DNA of 49,898 nucleotides from Carnobacterium divergens (GCF_900258435.1 NZ_LT992558.1:737275-787172); one strand, 5' to 3'; numbered from the stretch's first letter, positions 1 to 8,705 are shown. Notes: a model not told the origin generated them from the letters alone. A program made the numbers and translations.

Positions 1-72
1 TAATGGCTGTAAATTTAAGAAAATATAGGCTAAATAAGCCAGAAAACAAGGGTGATTCTCCCAATAATCGAA

Positions 73-120
73 AAAATAGAAGACTGAAAATCCTTTTTGC
101 GATTTTCGGTCTTCTATTTT
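73..120. terminator. Bidirectional intrinsic terminator
   Basis: Two roughly 20-base arms pair almost perfectly (one G-T pair) around a short CTTTTTGC loop. A-rich sequence lies on one side and T-rich on the other, so it can end the minus-strand lysR-type transcript and whatever gene enters the window from the left. Bases 1-72 show no gene I can support. Confidence 0.85.
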
Positions 121-165
121 ATTTATCTTGAGACTTATGTCCCAAGCTCTTTTTTATGGATAAAA

Positions 166-1068
166 TTAAGATTTATGAAGAAAAAATGTTTGGCCATAAT
201 TTACGACGAAATCGCGAAATAAGCGTGTAGCAGGTGCTAAATAGTGGTTTTTCAAGGTAGCTGCATAAATAAAGCGATGGTAGCTTGGGTTTTTAATCGA
301 AATAATTTTAACCGCGTAATGATCCAATGCTGCTATCCGAGGTAAAATACCAATCCCATGTCCAAAAGCCACAAAACCAGCTAAAGTATGATCTTCTTCT
401 ACTTCGCAAACGATTTTAGGTGTGATATTTACTTCAGCCAACATACTGTCAACAATAGGACGTAAGCCACTTTTTTTATTAAAAAAGACAAATGGATAAG
501 GAGCCGTGTCCGCTAAATCAATCTCTTCAAGTTCGGCTAAAGGATGATGAATTGGAACAATTAGTACGACCTCTTCTTCTGCAATTCGTTCAAAATGGAT
601 TTGTTCATCAGGAACCACCATAGAGCATAAAGCGATATCAATGGTCTCATTTTTTAAATGAGTTAGTAGGTCTTTTGTGTTGCCTTGACTTAATGAAAAT
701 GAGATTTGTTGATAGTCTGGGTGAGTCGAAAATTCTTTTAATAAAAGAGGAGCAAAATGAGCACCTAAAGTATAGATAAAAGCTAAATCAATGTGGCCCT
801 TGTCTGGACTGGTTAATTCTTTTAAGGCTTTTTCACCACGTTCCAATTCATCCAGCGAACGCTCTACATAGGACAAAAAGAAGTCGCCGTATTTAGTTAA
901 ACGAATGTTACGTCCTTGCTTTTCAAATAAAAAAGTTCCAAGTTCCTTTTCAAGTTCAGCCATCGAATGGCTCAAACTAGGTTGAGTAATTGTTAATTCT
1001 TCAGCAGCTTGTGTCATATGTTGGATTCTTGCCAATGTTTTAAAATAATAAAGTTGTTTCAAATTCAT
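166..1068 (-). CDS. LysR-type transcriptional regulator, probable quinate/shikimate-responsive (QuiR-like)
   Basis: A 300-residue protein of normal LysR length. The N-terminal winged helix-turn-helix covers about residues 1-60 (starts MNLKQLYYFKTLARIQHMTQ, with the usual TQPSLSHSMAELEKELG recognition region). The rest is the periplasmic-binding-like co-inducer domain. It is divergently transcribed from an operon of hydroaromatic-acid genes, with a perfect 14-base inverted repeat just upstream of its start, which is the classical layout of a LysR regulator and its target. In Listeria a LysR protein called QuiR controls similar genes in response to shikimate. That this is the same function is inferred from context only. 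The family is certain, the ligand is not. Confidence 0.85.
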   Translation of the reverse strand: MNLKQLYYFKTLARIQHMTQAAEELTITQPSLSHSMAELEKELGTFLFEKQGRNIRLTKYGDFFLSYVERSLDELERGEKALKELTSPDKGHIDLAFIYTLGAHFAPLLLKEFSTHPDYQQISFSLSQGNTKDLLTHLKNETIDIALCSMVVPDEQIHFERIAEEEVVLIVPIHHPLAELEEIDLADTAPYPFVFFNKKSGLRPIVDSMLAEVNITPKIVCEVEEDHTLAGFVAFGHGIGILPRIAALDHYAVKIISIKNPSYHRFIYAATLKNHYLAPATRLFRDFVVNYGQTFFLHKS

Positions 1069-1085
1069 GATTTTAGCACCTCTCT

Positions 1086-1120
1086 GTATTTATTGATAGT
1101 TTTATTCTATCAATAAATAC
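1086..1120. promoter_or_regulatory. Probable LysR-type operator
   Basis: A perfect inverted repeat with 14-base arms (GTATTTATTGATAG and its complement) and a 7-base spacer lies 18 bases upstream of the regulator start, in the divergent intergenic space. The inner part has the T-N11-A form typical of LysR boxes. Likely used for autoregulation and activation of the divergent operon. Confidence 0.65.
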
Positions 1121-1164
1121 AAAAATATGCATTAGATTAATAGAAAGTTTCACGTTACAATTTA

Positions 1165-1183
1165 ATTGTGAAATAAAGAACAA
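1165..1183 (+). promoter_or_regulatory. 19-base motif shared with the upstream region of the first MFS gene
   Basis: ATTGTGAAATAAAGAACAA here differs at only two positions from the 19 bases at 4236-4254, upstream of the MFS gene at 4277. Both copies lie 20-45 bases ahead of a start codon in the same orientation. This may be a shared activator or promoter element. No protein is assigned. Confidence 0.4.
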
Positions 1184-1224
1184 TGTATCGTTATATTAAT
1201 GGATTTAACAGGAGGATTTAATAA

Positions 1225-3258
1225 ATGGAAAATTATGAAGCAATTTTTGAACCATTGACAGTTAAACGTATGACACTTAAAAATCGTGTGATTATGCCTC
1301 CGATGGGAACCAATTTCGCCAATATGGACGGTTCGTTCAACAATGAACATATTACCTATTATGAACAACGTGCAAAAGGCGGGACGGGCTTGATTACATT
1401 AGAGAACGCTTGTATCGACTACCCAATGGGAACTAATGGAACGACGCAGCTCCGAATTGATAATGATCAGTATCTACCTGGCTTATGGAAATTTAATGAA
1501 GTCATGCATTCGTATGGTGCTTGTACCTCCGTTCAAATCAATCATGCGGGAGCCTCAGCATATGGTCTACGCTTAGAAGGAAAACAAGCTGTTTCAGCTT
1601 CCAATATTCCTTCTAAAAAAGGAAATGCCGTTCCTCGTCCTCTTTTAAAAGAAGAGATTTTAGAAATCGTAAAAAAATATGGTGAAGCAGCCAATCGCGC
1701 GCAACGTGCTGGCTTTGATTGTGTTGAAATTCATGCAGGCCATTCTTACTTAGTGAGCCAATTCTTATCGCCACTGTACAATCAACGAACAGATGAATTT
1801 GGCGGAAGCCCAGAAAATCGTTCACGCTTTGCCAAATTAATTGTTGAGGAAGTTCGAAGAGCGGTTGGCCCACATTACCCGATTTGTCTCCGTTTTAGTG
1901 CGGATGAATTATTAGAAGGTGGAAATACATTAGAAGACACCCTAGATTTATTAACCTATTTTGTAGAAGAGATTGACATTCTAAATGTTTCGGCAGCGTT
2001 AAATGACAGCATTCAATATCAAATCGATCAAATGAACTTGGCTGATGGTTGGCGCTCTTATATGGCAAAAGCTGTGAAGGAGAAATTTGGCAAAGTGACG
2101 ATTACCTCAGGAAATATCCGCAGTCCTAAAATTGCCAATGATATTTTACTAAAAGGCGATGCGGATTTATTAGCAATGGGTCGGGGGTTAATTGCTGAAC
2201 CAAACTGGGTCAATAAGGTGAAAAATGGCGAAGAACAGTTATTGCGTAAGTGTATTTCTTGCAATATTGGATGCGCAGATCACCGCATTGCCAAATCTCG
2301 TCCCTTACGTTGTACGGTTAATCCAGATGTGATTTACGAGGATGCCTACAAAGAGCATCAAGTAAAAAATCATCTGAAGATGGTCGTTATTGGCGGTGGT
2401 ACTGCAGCTCTTGAAGCAGCTACAACGGCAGCAGAGGTTGGTGTTGAAGTAATAGTATTTGAAGCGAAAGCTTATCTAGGAGGCTTAGCACATGAAATCG
2501 CTCGCTTACCTGATAAGCGAAGAATTGATGATTATGTGCTTTATTTAAAAGAGAGAGCCAAACAATTGCCCAACTTAACGATTCACTTACAGACCAAAGC
2601 AACAGTAGAAATGATTGAAAAAATTAAACCGGATATAGTTGTGAATGCAACAGGCGCAAAACCTTTATTGCCTCCAATTAAAGGTTTGCAAGAACAGCTT
2701 GCAAACCCAAATCGTAAGGTATTTTCAATTTTTGATTTACTAAACAATATGGAAAATTTCCAAGAATTTACTGGAAAACGAATTGCTGTTATCGGTGGTG
2801 GCGCAGTCGGCTTAGATGTTGTAGAGTATTATGCAGAACGACATGCGAAATCTGTTTCGATTGTTGAAATGCAACCAACATTAGGTAAAGATTTAGATAT
2901 GATTACACGTATCTCAATGATGGACATTATTCAACGTCATGGAGTGGCTACGTATACTGAAACAGCATTGACACAAGTAAATGAAGCTTCCTTTACAGTC
3001 ATGCAACAGGGAGAAGAAGTCGATATTCCTTTTGACTTAGGCTTTGTTTGCTTGGGTATGAAGGCATATCATCCATTAATGGAACCTTTGATGGACTACC
3101 AAAAAGAGAGTGGCGCAACAGTTGTCAATCTCGGCGATAGCAAAGTAGCCCGCCGTATATATGAAGGAACAAAAGAGGCTCGCGATATTTTAACAACCGT
3201 TCATCAAGTAGACCGAGAAAAGAGTCGTCAATCATTGAAACACTATAGTTACCAATAA
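1225..3258 (+). CDS. NADH:flavin oxidoreductase / ene-reductase (2-enoate reductase-like, FMN, 4Fe-4S, FAD)
   Basis: This 677-residue protein has the three-part layout of the 2,4-dienoyl-CoA reductase / 2-enoate reductase / trimethylamine dehydrogenase family. An old-yellow-enzyme TIM barrel covers about residues 1-330. A [4Fe-4S] cysteine set follows at C343, C346, C350 and C363. A two-dinucleotide domain has glycine motifs at about 389-392 and 523-526. Such enzymes pass electrons from NAD(P)H to activated C=C bonds. Next to a quinate/shikimate dehydrogenase and dehydroquinase, its substrate may be an unsaturated hydroaromatic acid such as shikimate or dehydroshikimate (inference). A good ribosome site (AGGAGG) precedes the ATG. 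First gene of the operon, 27 bases from ydiB. Confidence 0.85.
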   Translation: MENYEAIFEPLTVKRMTLKNRVIMPPMGTNFANMDGSFNNEHITYYEQRAKGGTGLITLENACIDYPMGTNGTTQLRIDNDQYLPGLWKFNEVMHSYGACTSVQINHAGASAYGLRLEGKQAVSASNIPSKKGNAVPRPLLKEEILEIVKKYGEAANRAQRAGFDCVEIHAGHSYLVSQFLSPLYNQRTDEFGGSPENRSRFAKLIVEEVRRAVGPHYPICLRFSADELLEGGNTLEDTLDLLTYFVEEIDILNVSAALNDSIQYQIDQMNLADGWRSYMAKAVKEKFGKVTITSGNIRSPKIANDILLKGDADLLAMGRGLIAEPNWVNKVKNGEEQLLRKCISCNIGCADHRIAKSRPLRCTVNPDVIYEDAYKEHQVKNHLKMVVIGGGTAALEAATTAAEVGVEVIVFEAKAYLGGLAHEIARLPDKRRIDDYVLYLKERAKQLPNLTIHLQTKATVEMIEKIKPDIVVNATGAKPLLPPIKGLQEQLANPNRKVFSIFDLLNNMENFQEFTGKRIAVIGGGAVGLDVVEYYAERHAKSVSIVEMQPTLGKDLDMITRISMMDIIQRHGVATYTETALTQVNEASFTVMQQGEEVDIPFDLGFVCLGMKAYHPLMEPLMDYQKESGATVVNLGDSKVARRIYEGTKEARDILTTVHQVDREKSRQSLKHYSYQ

Positions 3259-3285
3259 ACGTTAATAAAAAAGGAGCAACTTAAC

Positions 3286-4152
3286 ATGACAGAAAGATTA
3301 AACGGACACACCATTTTAATTGGATTAATGGCAACACCAATCAGACACAGCTTATCGCCAACTATGCACAACGAAGCATTTGCAAAATTAGGTTTAGATT
3401 ATGCTTATCTTGCTTTTGAAGTTGGAAACAATCAATTAGCAGATGGCATTCAAGCCATTCGTGCGCTAGGCATGCGCGGTTCAAACATCTCAATGCCGAA
3501 TAAACAAGCTGTTTTAAGCCATTTGGATAAATTGTCTCCAGCTGCAGAAATGGTGGGAGCCGTTAACACAATCGTCAATGATGATGGGGTTTTAACGGGA
3601 CATATTACAGATGGAACAGGATTTATGCGTGGTTTACAACAAGCAGATGTCTCGATTATCGGAGAGAAAATGACGATTTGTGGAGCAGGAGGAGCGGCAA
3701 CGGCTATTTGTATCCAAGCGGCACTGGATGGCGTTAAGGAGTTGGCTATTTTTAATCGTAAAGATGATTTCTACAAAAATGCCGAACGAACCGTTTCAAT
3801 GATTAATGAAAAAACGGATTGTAAAGCAACTTTATACGATATTACTGATGAAGAACAACTACGCAAAGAAATTGCGACAAGTGCTATTTTTACCAATGCA
3901 ACAGGTGTTGGCATGAAACCCTTACAAGAGGAAAGTTTAATTACGGATCCAACAATGTTACGCAAAGAGCTGGTTGTTGCTGACGTTGTCTACGTTCCAA
4001 GTGAAACCAAACTATTGAAATTAGCCAAAGAACAAGGTTGTAAAACGGTAAACGGATTAGGGATGATGCTGTGGCAAGGTGCAGCAGCATTTGAATTATG
4101 GACAGGGGAAGAAATGCCTGTTGATTATATTCGTGAGTTGTTATTTAATTAA
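3286..4152 (+). CDS. ydiB: Quinate/shikimate dehydrogenase (YdiB type)
   Basis: 288 residues, the same length as E. coli YdiB and closer to it than to biosynthetic AroE. It shares the opening IGLMATPIRHSLSP, the SMPNKQ box, the cofactor segment FNRKDDF and the end MLWQGAAAFELWTG. Catalytic Lys73 and Asp109 are in the expected places. One oddity is HITDGTG, where most relatives have an Asn before the TD. The family oxidises quinate or shikimate (or reduces the 3-dehydro forms) with NAD(P). With AroD nearby, it can link quinate, 3-dehydroquinate, 3-dehydroshikimate and shikimate. A catabolic or redox role, rather than aromatic amino-acid synthesis, is inferred from the transporter and LysR neighbours. 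Confidence 0.88.
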   Translation: MTERLNGHTILIGLMATPIRHSLSPTMHNEAFAKLGLDYAYLAFEVGNNQLADGIQAIRALGMRGSNISMPNKQAVLSHLDKLSPAAEMVGAVNTIVNDDGVLTGHITDGTGFMRGLQQADVSIIGEKMTICGAGGAATAICIQAALDGVKELAIFNRKDDFYKNAERTVSMINEKTDCKATLYDITDEEQLRKEIATSAIFTNATGVGMKPLQEESLITDPTMLRKELVVADVVYVPSETKLLKLAKEQGCKTVNGLGMMLWQGAAAFELWTGEEMPVDYIRELLFN

Positions 4153-4235
4153 ATTTTTATTGAATAAAAAGGCCTGAATCAGTAGGTTTGGGCTTCTTTT
4201 ATAAAAGTAGGTATTATTAACTAGAAGTAATAATC

Positions 4236-4254
4236 ATTGTGAAATAATAAACAA
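4236..4254 (+). promoter_or_regulatory. Second copy of the 19-base motif, upstream of the MFS gene
   Basis: ATTGTGAAATAATAAACAA matches 1165-1183 at 17 of 19 positions and ends 22 bases before the ATG at 4277. It lies in the 124-base gap after ydiB, which also holds an AT-rich inverted repeat (ATTATT and AATAAT arms near 4212-4233). This suggests an internal, co-regulated promoter. Confidence 0.4.
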
Positions 4255-4276
4255 ATATAAAATAAGGAGATTAATA

Positions 4277-5479
4277 ATGAAAAATAAATATATGCCCACA
4301 GCGATTAGTCTGTATATCAACTACTTCGTGCATGGTATGGGAGTTTTGATTTTAGCTCAAAATATGGGAGCATTGGGAAGTCAGTGGGGAACAGATGATG
4401 CTGGAGTGGCAATTGTAATTTCCTCACTTGGAATCGGACGGTTATTAGTCTTATTTGTTTCAGGAGCATTATCGGATAAATTTGGAAGAAAGCCTTTTGT
4501 GTATCTAGGAATGTTGACTTACGTTGCTTTTTTTGTCGGAATTTTATTTAGTCCAAGTATTGCAGTCGCGTATTTCTTTGGAATATTAGCTGGGATTGCC
4601 AATTCCTTTATGGATTCAGGCACGTATCCAGCGTTAATGGAATCTTTTCCAGAATCACCTGGAACAGCGAATGTTATTATTAAAGCCTTTATTTCAGCAG
4701 GTCAATTCGCCTTGCCATTGATTGTAGGATTACTTATTTCAACAGGAGCTTGGTATGGCTGGTCTTTTGTGATTGCCATTGCTATTTTTGTAGTAAATGC
4801 GATTTATCTTTTTAATAAACCTTTCCCAGATCAAAAAGGCAAAGCCGTTAATGAAGAAGCGGAATTGGAAGAAGCTCAAACAGTAGCAGCAAAGCCAGTT
4901 AAAAAAGTGAAATTTGCCGTTGAAGGTCTGTGTTTTATTTTATATGGCTATATCTCACAAGCTACCTTTTATCTTGTCAGTCAATGGTTGACGAAATATG
5001 GATCAGAAGTTGCAGGAATGGGAGACACTGCCTCTAGAGCGTTAATTAGTTATTACAGTATTGGCTCACTGGTTTGTGTTTTTATAACATCAGCATTAGT
5101 TAAAAAAATGTTCAAACCTATTCAATTTTTAGTGATCTATACGTTTATTTCCTTTGTATCCTTATTGATCCTATGGTTATTCCCAACGCCTCTTGTCTGC
5201 ATGATTGGTGCATTTGTGATTGGATTCAGCGCTGCTGGTGGCGTCATGCAATTAGGTTTAACAGTGATGTCAGAGATGTTCCCAGCAGGTAAAGGGACGG
5301 TTACCGGTATTTTCTACACAGCAGGAAGTATTGCATCTTTTACAATTCCTTTAATTACCGGACAAATGTCTAAAACAAGTGTCGCTAATATTATGTTGTT
5401 TGATGTTGGGATTGCTTTAGTTGGATTTGTGCTAGCGATTATTATTTACGTAAGGTATAATAAAGTATTTTCAAAATAA
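4277..5479 (+). CDS. MFS transporter of the YdiM/YdiN type, probable quinate/shikimate carrier
   Basis: A 400-residue polytopic protein, about 12 membrane segments with a charged central loop near residue 190-215. It contains the MFS signature SDKFGRKP after helix 2. The sequence strongly resembles E. coli YdiM (YINYFVHGMGVLILAQNM; ISSLGIGR; IKAFISAGQFALP). In E. coli, ydiM and ydiN lie beside ydiB and aroD, as here. The substrate is therefore probably a hydroaromatic acid, but no specificity residue proves it. RBS AAGGAG precedes the ATG. Confidence 0.85.
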   Translation: MKNKYMPTAISLYINYFVHGMGVLILAQNMGALGSQWGTDDAGVAIVISSLGIGRLLVLFVSGALSDKFGRKPFVYLGMLTYVAFFVGILFSPSIAVAYFFGILAGIANSFMDSGTYPALMESFPESPGTANVIIKAFISAGQFALPLIVGLLISTGAWYGWSFVIAIAIFVVNAIYLFNKPFPDQKGKAVNEEAELEEAQTVAAKPVKKVKFAVEGLCFILYGYISQATFYLVSQWLTKYGSEVAGMGDTASRALISYYSIGSLVCVFITSALVKKMFKPIQFLVIYTFISFVSLLILWLFPTPLVCMIGAFVIGFSAAGGVMQLGLTVMSEMFPAGKGTVTGIFYTAGSIASFTIPLITGQMSKTSVANIMLFDVGIALVGFVLAIIIYVRYNKVFSK

Positions 5480-5524
5480 AATGAGTTGTTATTCTAAAAA
5501 ATGCAACGTAAAGGATGAATTGGA

Positions 5525-6286
5525 ATGAAAACTGTTACGATAAAAAATGTCACATTAGGTAGCGGAGCACCTAAAATATGTGTTCCAATGGTTGGGAAAA
5601 CAGTAGCTGAATTGCTTGAAGAAGCTAGTACGTTAGTAGCGATGGATTTAGATATAGTTGAATGGCGTGTTGATTTTTTTGAAGAAGTGGAAAAATTAAC
5701 AGCAGTCAAAGAAGTTGGCGTTAAAATTAGAGAGATTTTAAAAGAAACACCGATTTTATTTACATTTAGAACAAAAAAAGAAGGCGGCGAACGAGAGGTT
5801 CCATCAACTTATTATTTCCAATTAAATGAAATGATGATGGAAAGTGGTTTAGTGGATTTAGTTGATATCGAATTATTTATGGGAGATGCTGAAGTGAAAG
5901 CCACTGTTGCTAAAGCACAAAATCATCAAGTGAAAGTTGTGATGTGCAACCATGATTTTGACAAGACGCCTCCAAAAGAAGAACTCATCAACCGATTGCG
6001 CAAAATGCAAGAACTGGGAGCAGATATTTGTAAGATTGCTGTTATGCCAACGTCAACAGAAGATGTGCTAACGTTGTTATCTGCAACCAATACAATGAAA
6101 GAAAAGTATGCAGATCGTCCAATCGTCACCATGTCAATGGGAGGCATGGGAGTTGTCAGCCGTATTGCGGGTGAAACTTTTGGTTCTGCTATGACCTTTG
6201 GAGCAGCAAAACAAGCATCTGCACCTGGTCAAGTTCCAGTAGCGGAGTTACGTTCAATGTTAAAGGTTCTACACGATAGTATTTAA
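5525..6286 (+). CDS. aroD: Type I 3-dehydroquinate dehydratase
   Basis: 253 residues, the usual class I length. The Schiff-base lysine is K170 (in ADICKIAVMP) and the general acid/base histidine is H143 (in MCNHDFDKTP), the same numbers as in the E. coli enzyme. It interconverts 3-dehydroquinate and 3-dehydroshikimate by an imine mechanism. It sits between two YdiM/N-type transporters and downstream of ydiB, so it probably serves quinate/shikimate use rather than, or in addition to, chorismate synthesis. Confidence 0.93.
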   Translation: MKTVTIKNVTLGSGAPKICVPMVGKTVAELLEEASTLVAMDLDIVEWRVDFFEEVEKLTAVKEVGVKIREILKETPILFTFRTKKEGGEREVPSTYYFQLNEMMMESGLVDLVDIELFMGDAEVKATVAKAQNHQVKVVMCNHDFDKTPPKEELINRLRKMQELGADICKIAVMPTSTEDVLTLLSATNTMKEKYADRPIVTMSMGGMGVVSRIAGETFGSAMTFGAAKQASAPGQVPVAELRSMLKVLHDSI

Positions 6287-6320
6287 AACCAATAGTAACT
6301 GATAGGAGAGAGAAACCAAG

Positions 6321-7547
6321 ATGCGTAAAAATCCTTATTTTCCAACCGTCATGTCGTTGTATACAAATTATATCTTGCAAGGAATGGCAGCCATTATTTT
6401 AGCGCAAAATATGACCCCATTAATGAAACAATTTGGTACGACAGCGACAGGGATGTCTTTGGTAATCTCTTCAATTGGTTTAGGTCGTATTTTGATTTTA
6501 TACTTTGCTGGACGAATGTCAGATAAATTTGGTCGCAAACGGATTGTTTTAATGGGAATGGCGAGTTATGTTGTTTTTTTTGGCGGTATCTTAATCAGCA
6601 ATTCTATTTGGGTTGCAAGTTTTTTTACCTTATTTGCAGGCTTTGCCAATGCGTTATTGGATACCGGAACTTATCCAGCTTTGATGGAAGCCTATCCTGC
6701 TTCCAGTGGCTTTATGAGCGTTTTAAATAAAGCTTTTATTTCAGCGGGTCAGTTTATTTTACCGATTTTAGTAGGGGCGCTGTTAACCCATCAACTTTAT
6801 TATGGCATCAGCTTTATTTTGTGTTTAGGAGTTATTTGTGCCAATCTACTCGTTATGTCGCAACAGAAATTTCCTCCGATTCAATCAGTAGAGGATGAAC
6901 GAGAGTATGTTTCAACTCAAACCACTAATGAAAAGTCTAAATTTTGGCTCGAAGGGGTGGCTTTGATTTTATTTGGCTTTACGTCCGTTTCTACCTTTAA
7001 TATTATTGTTTTATGGTTGCCACAGTACGCGGAGCAACTAGCGGGTATGGCAAAAGGCAATTCGTTGATGTTGATTAGTTTATACAGTACAGGATCATTA
7101 ATTTCTGTTTTTCTAACAGCATTTATTGTCAAAAAATGGGTTCAACCAATTGTCGTGATTTTAAGTTGTACAATGGCTTCTTTTTTAGTGTTGGGATTTG
7201 TTCTTCTTTTTCCAACAGAGATAGGAGCAAGCATTGCAGCTTTTGGAATCGGTCTGTTTTCATCAGGAGGAATTTGGCAATTAGCGTTAACACTTTTGTT
7301 GCAGCTATTTCCAAAGAACAAAGGGCAAATGACAAGTTATTATACTTTAATGACCTCTTTTTCAGTAATGTTGATTCCGCTGATAACAGGAAGCTTGAGT
7401 GAAATCAATATTCGATTGGTTATGATTTTTAATGCAGGAGTGACTTTAGTAGGCTTTTTATTGGCTGTATTTGTTTTTATACGGTGTCAACGATTGTCTC
7501 AAATTGAAAATAAGGCTATCCTAGTAAATGAAACAATGGAGTATTGA
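6321..7547 (+). CDS. Second MFS transporter of the YdiM/YdiN type
   Basis: A 408-residue, about 12-helix MFS protein related to the one at 4277 (same YTNYILQGMAAIILAQNM opening and SDKFGRKR loop), but diverged enough to be a separate transporter rather than a recent duplicate. It starts 34 bases after aroD with GGAGAG as ribosome site and ends the operon. Two paralogous carriers may allow uptake of one acid and export of the reduced product (inference); different substrates are equally possible. Confidence 0.83.
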   Translation: MRKNPYFPTVMSLYTNYILQGMAAIILAQNMTPLMKQFGTTATGMSLVISSIGLGRILILYFAGRMSDKFGRKRIVLMGMASYVVFFGGILISNSIWVASFFTLFAGFANALLDTGTYPALMEAYPASSGFMSVLNKAFISAGQFILPILVGALLTHQLYYGISFILCLGVICANLLVMSQQKFPPIQSVEDEREYVSTQTTNEKSKFWLEGVALILFGFTSVSTFNIIVLWLPQYAEQLAGMAKGNSLMLISLYSTGSLISVFLTAFIVKKWVQPIVVILSCTMASFLVLGFVLLFPTEIGASIAAFGIGLFSSGGIWQLALTLLLQLFPKNKGQMTSYYTLMTSFSVMLIPLITGSLSEINIRLVMIFNAGVTLVGFLLAVFVFIRCQRLSQIENKAILVNETMEY

Positions 7548-7591
7548 AAATAAAGAAATTTCTAATCCAAAAAGAGCTAAGGGATGTAAAT

Positions 7592-7632
7592 AACTTGAGG
7601 GAATAAAGCGTTTGAAGAGAATCCTTCAAGTT
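7592..7632 (+). other. Imperfect inverted repeat in the Nudix gene leader
   Basis: Arms AACTTGAGGG and CCTTCAAGTT pair at 9 of 10 positions around a 21-base loop, 25 bases before the GTG start. There is no T-run after it, so it is not a terminator. It could be a leader hairpin or an operator. Confidence 0.3.
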
Positions 7633-7657
7633 GTTTAGTTTAGGGGGGAAATCAAGG

Positions 7658-8161
7658 GTGACAATCCATAAAAAACATTTTGGCGTGTATGGTGTAGCGT
7701 ATGTAAATGAGCATTTGCTCTGCATTCAAAAGAAAACAGGTCCCTACAAGAATCGATTTGATTTGCCAGGAGGAAGCCAAAAAGGAAGTGAAGGGTTAAC
7801 AGAGACGCTGATAAGAGAAGTTTGGGAAGAGACAGGCTACAGGGTTGAAAACTATCGAAACGTTAGGTGTTACGATGTCCTTGTAGAAGAAAAAGAGACC
7901 GATAGAGTTGTTCACCACATCTTTGTGCTATACACGATAGACGTTATCAAGCAAAATGACAAACTTCCCAAGCTCGGTCAAGAAATAAATGATTCTTTTG
8001 GACCAATTTGGGTGGCAATCAAGGATTTGACAGAAGAAAATACTTCTCCCTTAGTCACAAAAGTAATAGCAGAATTGAATCAAGAGTTGAACAAAACCTT
8101 TTTTGACGTTAAAAGATATGAAAATTGGTTAATTAAAGGAGATTCAAATAAAAAAATATAG
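7658..8161 (+). CDS. Nudix hydrolase
   Basis: 167 residues from a GTG start preceded by a strong AGGGGGGAA site. An earlier in-frame TTG at 7631 lies before that site and is rejected. A full Nudix box (G-x5-E-x7-REVxEExG) is seen as GSQKGSE, then GLTETLI, then REVWEETGY at about residues 43-66. The family hydrolyses nucleoside diphosphates linked to other groups, such as damaged or excess nucleotides. The C-terminal part gives no clear substrate. It stands alone downstream of the transporter operon. Confidence 0.85.
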   Translation: MTIHKKHFGVYGVAYVNEHLLCIQKKTGPYKNRFDLPGGSQKGSEGLTETLIREVWEETGYRVENYRNVRCYDVLVEEKETDRVVHHIFVLYTIDVIKQNDKLPKLGQEINDSFGPIWVAIKDLTEENTSPLVTKVIAELNQELNKTFFDVKRYENWLIKGDSNKKI

Positions 8162-8187
8162 CTGAAATAGGTTAGTATAGGTGCGAA

Positions 8188-8210
8188 AGAAGCTTCTTTT
8201 TTTGACAATT
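8188..8210 (+). terminator. Weak terminator after the Nudix gene
   Basis: A short AAGAAGCTTCTT palindrome is followed by a T-run. The stem is short, so this is tentative. Confidence 0.4.
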
Positions 8211-8313
8211 TCTTTTTTTAAGTAAAAGGACTATCTTCTCTAATTGTTCTGTGTTAATATGGTGTTTGTTTGAAATGACGCATTTATATTTTATGGAAAG
8301 AAGATGAATTGTT

Positions 8314-8553
8314 TTGCATTCTATTGTTCACTTTATTAAGTCGAATCCATTCTCTAAAAAGCAACCCTATTATGAAACAACAAATTTTATGGCGATTGTT
8401 TCGATTATTTTAATTAGCGTGGTGTTACGTGATACAACCGTTTACCAAGCCAATCGTTTGTTTTATTATTTAGATATTTTTGCCTGTGGTGTGTTAGTGG
8501 CGATTGCCATTAAATTTATTGTGTTTAAATGCTGTAAATCTAATTTGAAATAA
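8314..8553 (+). CDS. Small two-helix membrane protein, unknown function
   Basis: 79 residues from a TTG start (GGAAAG about 13 bases upstream, a poor spacing). An alternative ATG start at 8389 would leave 54 residues. Two hydrophobic stretches (about residues 26-38 and 50-70) are joined by a short polar loop (RDTTVYQANRLFYYLD), and the tail is basic. I do not recognise a family. A good terminator follows immediately, which supports a real transcription unit. Confidence 0.5.
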   Translation: MHSIVHFIKSNPFSKKQPYYETTNFMAIVSIILISVVLRDTTVYQANRLFYYLDIFACGVLVAIAIKFIVFKCCKSNLK

Positions 8554-8560
8554 AGTTACG

Positions 8561-8588
8561 AAATCCATTTATTAAATGGATTTTTTTA
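8561..8588 (+). terminator. Intrinsic terminator
   Basis: Arms AAATCCATTTA and TAAATGGATTT, then a T-run on the plus strand. It ends the small membrane-protein unit. Confidence 0.8.
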
Positions 8589-8591
8589 TTT

Positions 8592-8705
8592 AAATAAAAA
8601 AGGCCACTCACTGGGAGTGGCCAAAAAGGAGTTGGTTACCTTAACTTTGGAGGAGTATAAGGTAAATGAAAAATAAAAAAGTTGGTTGTTTGTTGGTTGT
8701 AAGAT
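8592..8705 (-). ncRNA. Candidate small RNA, copy 1 (C-rich loop plus terminator)
   Basis: Read on the minus strand: an A/T-rich lead (CTTTTTTATTTTTCAT), then an 8-base perfect stem (TTACCTTA / TAAGGTAA) whose 14-base loop holds CUCCUCC. A single-stranded CCAACTCCTTTTT follows, then a GGCCACTC stem with a 5-base loop, directly followed by TTTTTTATTT, a textbook terminator for this strand. The loop is complementary to Shine-Dalgarno sequences. The 5' end is uncertain; TATTAT near 8711-8716 (read on the minus strand) is a weak -10 candidate. Copy 2 at 8806-8909 has the same plan with different stem bases. Confidence 0.55.
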
